A stretch of DNA of 64,000 nucleotides from Actinomadura graeca. GTDB taxonomy: Bacteria > Actinomycetota > Actinomycetes > Streptosporangiales > Streptosporangiaceae. This document shows positions 57,440 to 64,000 of this stretch, piece after piece. Position numbers and translations under genes: made by a program. The stretch spans positions 7,626,001-7,690,000 of the forward strand of contig NZ_CP059572.1 in the NCBI RefSeq assembly GCF_019175365.1, given 5' to 3'. The notes beneath the pieces were generated by a model. It saw only the letters and a program-made list of their open reading frames with translations, was not told where the DNA came from and did no database searches. Numbering within the stretch: the stretch's first letter is position 1; every line of letters starts with the position of its first letter.

Positions 57440-58633
57440 GTGTCTCGCCGCCTGTTCACCTCCGAGTCCGTCACCGAAGGACACCCGGACAAGATTGCGG
57501 ACCAGATCAGCGACGCGATCCTCGACTCGATGCTCAAGGACGACCCGAAGAGCCGGGTCGCCGTCGAGACCATGATCACGACCGGCCAGGTGCACGTGGC
57601 CGGTGAGGTCACCACCGAGACCTATGTGGACATCCCCGGCGTCATCCGGGAGAAGATCCTCGAGATCGGCTACGACTCGTCCAAGAAGGGCTTCGACGGG
57701 CACTCCTGCGGCGTGTCGGTGTCCATCGGCGCGCAGTCGCCCGACATCGCGCAGGGCGTCGACGACGCCTACGAGACCCGCGAGGGCGAGGGCCTGGACG
57801 ACCTGGACCGGCAGGGCGCCGGAGACCAGGGCCTGATGTTCGGGTACGCCACGGGCGAGACCCCCGAGCTGATGCCGCTGCCGATCACGCTGGCGCACAA
57901 GCTCGCCCAGCGGCTCTCGCACGTCCGCAAGACCGGCGACGTCCCCTACCTGCGCCCCGACGGCAAGACCCAGGTCACCATCGAGTACGACGGCGACCGC
58001 GCCGTCCGCCTCGACACGGTCGTGGTGTCGTCCCAGCACGCCCCCGACATCGACCTCAAGGAACTGCTGAGCCCGGACGTCAAGGAGCACGTCGTCGACC
58101 CGGTGCTCGCCGAGTTCGACCTCGACACCGACGGCTACCGGCTGCTGGTCAACCCCACCGGTCGGTTCGAGATCGGCGGCCCGATGGGCGACGCCGGGCT
58201 CACCGGCCGCAAGATCATCGTGGACACCTACGGCGGCATGGCCCGGCACGGCGGCGGCGCGTTCTCCGGCAAGGACCCCTCCAAGGTCGACCGGTCCGCC
58301 GCGTACGCGATGCGGTGGGTCGCCAAGAACATCGTCGCCGCGCAGCTCGCCGAGCGCGCCGAGGTCCAGGTCGCCTACGCGATCGGCAAGGCCCACCCCG
58401 TCGGGGTGTTCGTGGAGACCTTCGGCACCGAGCGGCTCCCCGTCGACAAGATCCAGGCCGCCGTCACCGAGGTCTTCGACCTGCGCCCGGCCGCGATCGT
58501 CCGCGACCTGGACCTGCTGCGGCCGATCTACCAGCAGACCGCCGCCTACGGGCACTTCGGCCGGCCGGAGCCCGACTTCTCCTGGGAGTCCACCGACCGC
58601 GCCAAGGACCTGGCCCGCGCCGCCGGACTCTGA
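57440..58633 (+). CDS. metK: S-adenosylmethionine synthetase
   Basis: 397 residues from GTG 57440 with AAGGAG 9 nt upstream. Methionine + ATP to [100 protein letters not shown] and the P-loop-like [19 protein letters not shown] are all intact. The 173-nt leader has a TAGACT hexamer and a GC hairpin, but I find no known SAM riboswitch core. Confidence 0.97.
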   Translation: MSRRLFTSESVTEGHPDKIADQISDAILDSMLKDDPKSRVAVETMITTGQVHVAGEVTTETYVDIPGVIREKILEIGYDSSKKGFDGHSCGVSVSIGAQSPDIAQGVDDAYETREGEGLDDLDRQGAGDQGLMFGYATGETPELMPLPITLAHKLAQRLSHVRKTGDVPYLRPDGKTQVTIEYDGDRAVRLDTVVVSSQHAPDIDLKELLSPDVKEHVVDPVLAEFDLDTDGYRLLVNPTGRFEIGGPMGDAGLTGRKIIVDTYGGMARHGGGAFSGKDPSKVDRSAAYAMRWVAKNIVAAQLAERAEVQVAYAIGKAHPVGVFVETFGTERLPVDKIQAAVTEVFDLRPAAIVRDLDLLRPIYQQTAAYGHFGRPEPDFSWESTDRAKDLARAAGL

Positions 58634-58646
58634 CCCGCTTCTGAGG

Positions 58647-58671
58647 AGGCCCCCGGCCGGTCCGGGGGCCT
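58647..58671. terminator. Bidirectional terminator after metK
   Basis: Perfect 10-bp stem (58647-58656 with 58662-58671), 5-nt loop, followed by TTCCT. It lies between convergent metK and the membrane-protein gene. Confidence 0.75.
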
Positions 58672-58673
58672 TC

Positions 58674-60440
58674 CTATGTCCGGCAGTGGGCGCCGCGGTG
58701 CAGGCCGTAACGCGCGGCGATGGTGTAACGGCCGGGGCCCCGCACGGTCATCCGGACGAACTCGCCGTCGCGCGCGAGGCAGCCGGGCGCGCCGTCCCCG
58801 CCGGTGACGCCGAGCCACGGCGACCAGGCGATGCGCAGCAGCGCCGACCCGGCGGCGGGCATGTCGACGACCATCTCACCGGCGTTGAGGCGCGTCACCC
58901 GGGCCGGGCGGCCGGCCAGCGGCGTGGGACGCGACACCCGGAACAGGCGCCAGTGCTCGTCGCTCCAGACCTCGGTCAGGTACGGCTGCCCGGCCTTGAC
59001 GATCGCGGCCTCGTCCCGCGCGGACCAGTCGGCCTCCTGCGCGGGCAGCACGACGTAGTGCACCGCCCACTTGTGCAGCCAGTCGTGGTAGGAGGCGGCG
59101 GTCAGCGCGCCCTTCTCGTAGAACAGCGCGTGCCGCTCGGCGTCGACCTGCCGGTTCCAGCCGCGCGCGAGGACGAAGTGGCGGCTCAGGCCGGCGGCCT
59201 CCCAGTGCGAGCGCAGCGGGACGACCTCGATGCGGGAGCCCTTCGCGCCGAGCGCGTCCATCTCCGCGATCAGCCCGCGGGCATGCCGGGCGGCCGCGGC
59301 GGCGGGCTCGGTGTGGATCACGTCGTCCACGGGCTTCACGACCTGCCAGGACGCGGTGACGATGAACGCCAGCGACAGCACCGCGATCCGGACCCGTCCG
59401 TGCGCGCGCGCCACCGAGGACAGCAGGAACATCCCGCCGAAGAGCAGCGCGAGCCGCTCGACGTTGCTGCCGACGGGCGACGGGATGAGCCAGGTGAGCG
59501 CGATGCCGGCGAGGTACACGCCCGCCCCGACCCGGACGATCCTCCATTCGCGGGGGGCGCACAGCAGCACCGCGACGACGCTGGTGATCGTGGGGAGCAC
59601 GATCGCGGTGAGCGAGATCGGCTGGACGCCGCTGAACGGGAACAGCAGGCTCGTCGTGCCCACCACCAGGGGCGGGCCGGCCGCGATGCAGATCCCGGCG
59701 CGGCGGCGCCCTGTGAGGATCAGTGCGGCGGCGAGCACCATGAGGAAGAGCCCCGCGACCGGGCTCGCGAGGGTGGCCAGCAGGCCCAGCAGCACCATGC
59801 CCGCCGCGCGCAGCGCCGGGGTCCCGCGGCCGGTGAACGCGAGGATCACCGCCGCGAGCGCGAACAGCAGGCCGAGGCTGAACGTGACCCTCCCGGACGC
59901 GCTGTTGCAGGACAGCGCGAACGCCGCCCACAGCGACGCGGGCAGCGCGACCGGGGCGCGGAACCGCCGCAGCAGGTACGCCGTCAGCGTCGCCGAGAGG
60001 GTGCCCGTCAGGACCGCGACCGTCCGGATGCCGAACACGGCCATCAGGTACGGCGACAGGACGCTGTAGGAGGCGGGGTGCATCCCGCCGTACCACGCGA
60101 AGTTGTAGGCCGTGTCGGGGTGCTTCCAGGCGAAGTCGGTCCAGGCGGCCTGGGCGGCGAGGTCGCCGCCCTCGGTCGCGAGGGCGAGCGCCCACACCAG
60201 GTGCATGACGGCGGCGGCCACGGTGGCGGCGACCACGGGGTGGCGAGGGTTCGCCCACCGCCGCCAGGAGGGCGGGGAGGGACGCGGAGGACGGCGCGAC
60301 GGTCCGTGCTGGACCGGTGCGTCCGTCCGTTCTGGGGTATGTGCTGTGGTCACATCGCCTGCACGGGCTCGTCGGACGGCGAGGGGGCGCGGGCTGCCGG
60401 ACGGCGGTCCGGCGATCACGCGGCCCCTTGGGCGGACCAT
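58674..60440 (-). CDS. Multi-pass membrane protein, GT-C-like layout, unknown function
   Basis: 588 residues if ATG 60440 is used; GTG 60353 (VTTAHTPERTD) would remove a basic stretch. About ten membrane helices from residue 75 to 365, the first followed by a loop with DFAWKHPDTAYNFAWYGGMH, acidic and aromatic, like the first loop of GT-C glycosyltransferases. A soluble C-terminal domain (about 400-588, with WLHKWAVHYVVLPAQEADW and VWSDEHWRLFRV) follows. Sugar or lipid transfer at the cell surface is a guess. It occupies the space between metK and priA. Confidence 0.75.
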   Translation of the reverse strand: MVRPRGRVIAGPPSGSPRPLAVRRARAGDVTTAHTPERTDAPVQHGPSRRPPRPSPPSWRRWANPRHPVVAATVAAAVMHLVWALALATEGGDLAAQAAWTDFAWKHPDTAYNFAWYGGMHPASYSVLSPYLMAVFGIRTVAVLTGTLSATLTAYLLRRFRAPVALPASLWAAFALSCNSASGRVTFSLGLLFALAAVILAFTGRGTPALRAAGMVLLGLLATLASPVAGLFLMVLAAALILTGRRRAGICIAAGPPLVVGTTSLLFPFSGVQPISLTAIVLPTITSVVAVLLCAPREWRIVRVGAGVYLAGIALTWLIPSPVGSNVERLALLFGGMFLLSSVARAHGRVRIAVLSLAFIVTASWQVVKPVDDVIHTEPAAAAARHARGLIAEMDALGAKGSRIEVVPLRSHWEAAGLSRHFVLARGWNRQVDAERHALFYEKGALTAASYHDWLHKWAVHYVVLPAQEADWSARDEAAIVKAGQPYLTEVWSDEHWRLFRVSRPTPLAGRPARVTRLNAGEMVVDMPAAGSALLRIAWSPWLGVTGGDGAPGCLARDGEFVRMTVRGPGRYTIAARYGLHRGAHCRT

Positions 60441-60491
60441 TCACACTAGCGCGCGGCGGTGACTGTCGGGTTGATCTGGTAGGACGGGGGC

Positions 60492-62624
60492 GTGACCAAG
60501 GACGGCGGGGGGACCGAGCGGGCCACGGGGCTGATCCCGGGGCTGGACGACCTCCCCCGCGCCCCCGTGGCGAAGCCTGCGGACGGCAGGGCCGCGGGCG
60601 GGAAGAAGGCCGGGGGCAAGGCGCGGAAGGGCGCGCGGAGCCCCGCGGAGGACCTGCCCGTGGCCCGGATCGCCGTGGACATGTCGCTGCCGCACCTGGA
60701 CCGTCCCTTCGACTATTTGGTGCCGTCGGAACTCGCCGCGAAGGCCGTCCCGGGATGCCGGGTCCGGGTGCGTTTCGCCGGCCAGCTCGTCGACGGTTTC
60801 CTGCTGGAGCGTGCCGCGGAGAGCGACCACGAGGGCCGCCTGTCCTACCTGGAGCGGGTGACCTCGCCGGAGCCCGTCCTCACGCCCGAGGTCGCGGCGC
60901 TGGCCCGCGAGGTCGCCGACCGCTACGCGGGGACGTTCGCCGACGTGGTCCGCCTGGCCGTCCCGCCCCGCCACGCGCGGGTCGAGGCCGAGCCCGTCCC
61001 GGAGGCTGGGGTGGACGCCGAGGCGCCTCCGGAGGCGCCGGTCCGCCGCGAGCCCGGGGGCTGGGGGGAGTATCCGGCGGGGGAGTCGTTCCTGACGGCG
61101 CTGGAGACGGGCAGGGCGCCGCGGGCGGTGTGGACGGCGCTGCCCGGCCCCGGGTGGGCGGCGGACATCGCCCGGGCCGTGGCGGTCGTCCTGGACTCCG
61201 GGCGCGGCGCGCTGGTCGTGATGGCGGACGGACGCGACGTCGCGCGCGTCGACGCGGCGCTGGAGGGCGAGCTGGGGGAGGGGCGGCACGTCGCCCTGAC
61301 GGCGGAGCTGGGCCCCGCCGAGCGGTACCGCCGGTGGCTGGCCGTGCTGCGCGGCTCGGCGCGCGCGGTGGTCGGGACGCGGGCGGCGATGTTCGCGCCG
61401 GTCGCGGGCCTGGGCCTGGTCGTGCTGTGGGACGACGGCGACGACGTCCACTCCGAGCCGCACGCGCCGTACCCGCATCCGCGGGAGGTGCTCGCGCTGC
61501 GCGCCCACAGGGCGGGCGCGGCGGTCCTGTTCGGCGGGTTCACCCGGACCACGGACGCCATGCGGCTGGTGGAGAGCGGCTGGGCTCACTCCCTGGCGGC
61601 CGCCCGGGCACGCGTCAGGGAGGCGGCGCCCCGCGTCCGCTATGTCGGCGAGGACGGGCAGCTCGCCCGCGACGCGGCCGCCCGCACGGCCCGGTTGCCG
61701 AACGTGGCGTTCGAGGTGGCCCGGAGCGCGCTGGAGGAGGGCCCGGTGCTCGTGCAGGTGCCCAGGCGCGGCTACGTGCCGGGCATCGCTTGCGGCCGGT
61801 GCCGGACCCCCGCGCGGTGCGTGGCGTGCCAGGGGCCGTTGTCGCTGCCGTCCTCCCATGGCGCACCGTACTGCCGGTGGTGCGGCCGTATCGCGGGCGA
61901 CTGGCACTGTCCCGAATGCGGGTTCTTCCAAGTGCGGGCCCTCGTGGTGGGGGCCAAGCGCACGGCCGAGGAACTGGGCAGGGCGTTCCCGGGCGTGCAG
62001 GTCCGCACGTCGGGACGGGAGGCCGTCCTGGGCGGGGTGGGCGCCGAACGGGCCCTGGTGGTCTCCACACCGGGTGCGGAGCCGCCCGCAGAGGGCGGGT
62101 ACACGGCCGCGCTGTTGCTGGACGGCTGGGTGCTGCTAGGGCGTCCGGACCTGCGCGCAGGCGAGGAGACGCTCAGGCGGTGGATGAACGCGGCGTCGCT
62201 CGTCCGTGCCCGGTGTCCCGTGGTGGTCGCGGCAGAAGGCTCCCTCCCGGCCGTGCAGGCGCTGGTCCGGTGGGACCCGGTGACCTACGCGGAACGGGAG
62301 CTCGCCGAGCGCCGGGAGGTGGGATTCCCCCCGGCCGCGCTGATGGCCTCGCTCACCGCGTCCCCGGCGGCGATACGGGAGCTTCTGGCAGATACGAGGC
62401 TGCCCGATGGGGCGGAGGTGCTCGGGCCCGTCCCCGCGCCTCAGGCGGGCGCCGCGGACGGGCCGGGCAGGAACGGGCTGGACAAGGAGCGTGCGCTGAT
62501 CCGCGTGCCGAGGGCCGCCGGGTTCGCGCTGGCGCGCGCGCTGAAGGAGGCCCAGGGTGTCCGGAGTGCCCGGAAAGTGGCAGAAACCGTACGTGTTCAG
62601 ATCGACCCCCTGGAGCTGATCTGA
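60492..62624 (+). CDS. priA: PriA-like primosomal protein N', helicase motifs degenerate
   Basis: 710 residues, GTG start with TAGGAC 6 nt upstream. A Lys/Gly/Ala-rich N-terminus precedes the PriA DNA-binding region (RIAVDMSLPHLDRPFDYLVP). Zinc cysteines are intact: CGRCRTPARCVACQG, YCRWCG and WHCPECG. Where E. coli PriA has the Walker A GxxGSGKT, this protein reads ALPGPGWAADI, and DEEH is replaced by WDDGDD. It is therefore unlikely to be an ATP-driven helicase, as noted for other actinobacterial PriA, and may only load replication-restart proteins. Confidence 0.92.
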   Translation: MTKDGGGTERATGLIPGLDDLPRAPVAKPADGRAAGGKKAGGKARKGARSPAEDLPVARIAVDMSLPHLDRPFDYLVPSELAAKAVPGCRVRVRFAGQLVDGFLLERAAESDHEGRLSYLERVTSPEPVLTPEVAALAREVADRYAGTFADVVRLAVPPRHARVEAEPVPEAGVDAEAPPEAPVRREPGGWGEYPAGESFLTALETGRAPRAVWTALPGPGWAADIARAVAVVLDSGRGALVVMADGRDVARVDAALEGELGEGRHVALTAELGPAERYRRWLAVLRGSARAVVGTRAAMFAPVAGLGLVVLWDDGDDVHSEPHAPYPHPREVLALRAHRAGAAVLFGGFTRTTDAMRLVESGWAHSLAAARARVREAAPRVRYVGEDGQLARDAAARTARLPNVAFEVARSALEEGPVLVQVPRRGYVPGIACGRCRTPARCVACQGPLSLPSSHGAPYCRWCGRIAGDWHCPECGFFQVRALVVGAKRTAEELGRAFPGVQVRTSGREAVLGGVGAERALVVSTPGAEPPAEGGYTAALLLDGWVLLGRPDLRAGEETLRRWMNAASLVRARCPVVVAAEGSLPAVQALVRWDPVTYAERELAERREVGFPPAALMASLTASPAAIRELLADTRLPDGAEVLGPVPAPQAGAADGPGRNGLDKERALIRVPRAAGFALARALKEAQGVRSARKVAETVRVQIDPLELI

Positions 62625-62641
62625 CCAATAAGGTTCTTCGC

Positions 62642-64000
62642 GTGGCCGACAACTGGGTGGAGACGACCGCAGGCGAACTGCGGCTGTGGGCGGACGAGCG
62701 CGGCGAGACGCTCGACGAGCAGGGCGCGCGGCTCCTGCTCGACCTCGTCCGGCAGGAGATGGGGCTCGCCGGCCCGGGCGAGCTGACCCCGGACGGCGTC
62801 CGCGAGCTCCTGCTGGAGGTGTTCCCCGAGTCGGTGGTCGCCGGCACGGACGAGGTCCCCGCCGTCCTGGACACCCTGCGCGGCATCGTCGCGTTCCTGC
62901 GCGACACCGGCGCCGTCCCCGCCGCCGCGGCGGCGGAGCTGGCGGATGCGGTGGAAGGGGCCGCGCCCGGGTTCGCCGAGGCGGTCGCCGAGGCCGACAC
63001 CGCCGAGCGGCAGGTCGCCGCCGAGGTCATCGCCGGGCTCATGCGCGCCGACGGCGTCCCCCTGGACGACCAGGACGCCGTCGAGAAGTGGGTCCGCGAG
63101 TTCGAGGCGCTGCCCGAGGACGAGCGCTACACCCGCACGGAGGAGTACCTGCGGCAGGCCGAGGAGCTGGTCGTCCCGCCCGTCCGGCTGGCCCCGGAGG
63201 CCGACCTCGCCGCCGCCGCCCGCGCGTCCGCGCTGACCGCGCAGGTGCTCGCGCTGGCGGACTGGACGGGCGAGCGGCCGCTCACCGAGCACGACCAGCT
63301 CACCGAGGCCGACGCGCGGGAGGCCAGGCGCGCGCTCGGGCTGGAGGAGCCGCGCTCCTCGGGCCGGGTCGAGGACGAGGCCGCGCTGGAGCGCCTGTGG
63401 TGGGCCGCCGTCGAGGCGGAGGTGATCACGGCCGCCGGCGGCGCCGCCGCGCCCGGCCCGGCGCTGGAGGGCCTCCGGTCGGCCGACGACGCGGAGCTGC
63501 TCGCGGCGTGGCTGCCGCTGTTCGACGCCGTCGTGGTGCCCGAGCACGACCCGGAGGACGGCCTGGACGCGATCGAGCTCGTCCAGAACGAGCTGACCGG
63601 CGTGCTCATCCACCTGTACGAGCAGGAGGCGCCGACCCCGCCGCGCGAGCTGCTGGAGGCGCTGCGCGACCACGTCGCCGAGAGCTACGACTTCTCCGAC
63701 CAGAACGCCATGTCGGCGCTGGTGACCGACGCGTTCTCCCTGGAGCTGGCCATCCTGGAGGAGTGGGGCGTCCTCGTCCCCGCCGGGGACGGGGGCCGCG
63801 CGCTCACCCCGCTCGGCGTGTGGGCCGTGCGGCAGCTGCTGCTCGCGGACGGCTTCACCGCGCCGCTGGTGGGGGAGCTGGCGGGAGCGCGGGCCGCCGA
63901 GCTGGTCGAGGGCCTCACCTGGCACCGCCCCGACACCGCGGACGAGGAGATCGCGGGCTGGCTGGCCTCCCACGACGCCAAGGACGCCGCCGCCGACCTG
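62642..64000 (+). CDS. Uncharacterised acidic helical protein, 3' end beyond window
   Basis: 453 codons are open from GTG 62642 (AAGG 9 nt upstream) to the last base, so the gene is truncated here. It is very Glu/Asp/Ala/Leu-rich and helical: VADNWVETTAGELRLWADE at the start, EKWVREFEALPEDERYTR mid-way, EEWGVLVPAGDGGRALTPLG and WAVRQLLLADGF late. The TPLGVWAVRxLL segment recalls the C-terminal part of actinomycete proteins annotated near pRiA4b ORF-3 or SEC-C types, but I cannot name a family. It starts 17 nt after priA. Confidence 0.7.
   Translation, partial: MADNWVETTAGELRLWADERGETLDEQGARLLLDLVRQEMGLAGPGELTPDGVRELLLEVFPESVVAGTDEVPAVLDTLRGIVAFLRDTGAVPAAAAAELADAVEGAAPGFAEAVAEADTAERQVAAEVIAGLMRADGVPLDDQDAVEKWVREFEALPEDERYTRTEEYLRQAEELVVPPVRLAPEADLAAAARASALTAQVLALADWTGERPLTEHDQLTEADAREARRALGLEEPRSSGRVEDEAALERLWWAAVEAEVITAAGGAAAPGPALEGLRSADDAELLAAWLPLFDAVVVPEHDPEDGLDAIELVQNELTGVLIHLYEQEAPTPPRELLEALRDHVAESYDFSDQNAMSALVTDAFSLELAILEEWGVLVPAGDGGRALTPLGVWAVRQLLLADGFTAPLVGELAGARAAELVEGLTWHRPDTADEEIAGWLASHDAKDAAADL

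Overview
The window is 64 kb of very GC-rich DNA from a Gram-positive actinomycete. BldD, mIHF, an Rv2175c-type protein, a PASTA kinase, actinobacterial pyr and thi operons, and dense GTG starts with 4-nt stop/start overlaps all point to Actinobacteria. I lean towards Streptosporangiales/Thermomonosporaceae (Actinomadura-like), which is inference. Nearly every interval is ordinary chromosomal coding sequence. I saw no rRNA, tRNA, CRISPR array, transposase or prophage.

Layout. 1-9.4 kb: end of a DUF4142 gene, a secreted DUF1996 protein, an NAD(P)-binding protein, long-chain acyl-CoA synthetase, CutC, metallophosphoesterase, SRPBCC protein, ROK glucokinase and an exonuclease/endonuclease/phosphatase-fold protein. 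9.8-14.9 kb: PlsC-like acyltransferase, a NarL-type two-component pair, phosphofructokinase with pyrophosphate-type signature residues, and ThiI. 15-18.7 kb: DUF5954 protein, EamA exporter, and DAHP synthase (aroF) behind an aromatic-codon leader peptide and terminator. 18.8-24 kb: sulfite-oxidase-fold protein and a LytS/LytTR regulatory pair with a cation/acetate-type symporter. 24-25 kb: a non-coding block of hairpins and repeats. 25-37.8 kb: Nfo, PASTA kinase, EamA transporter, thiOSG under a TPP riboswitch, FAD reductase, Rv2175c homologue, thiE, a second kinase, a prenyl synthase and metF. 37.8-42.6 kb: a WXG-like pair, ArsC- and YbaK-family proteins, an L,D-transpeptidase, a HEPN protein behind a perfect SOS box, and a PIG-L deacetylase. 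42.8-53.6 kb: bldD, then pyrR-pyrB-pyrC-carA-carB-pyrK-pyrD-pyrF. 54.3-64 kb: mihF-gmk-rpoZ-coaBC-metK, a membrane protein, priA and an unidentified gene cut by the window end.

How it works together. Much of the window is core metabolism with local RNA or DNA control: TPP riboswitch (thi), PyrR-binding loop (pyr), aromatic leader (aroF), dre-like operator (pfk) and LexA box (HEPN). The order aroF, kinase, Rv2175c, prenyl synthase, metF parallels a mycobacterial block as I remember it. Many genes have a -10-like hexamer 6-8 nt before the start codon, suggesting leaderless mRNAs.

The least explained material is two families of structured intergenic repeats. Family A (about 180 bp, two copies) directly follows the stop codons of two unrelated genes. 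Family B (about 95 bp, two copies) shows base changes that preserve pairing. Starts given here are choices based on spacing, ribosome-binding sites and overlaps; doubtful ones are flagged.
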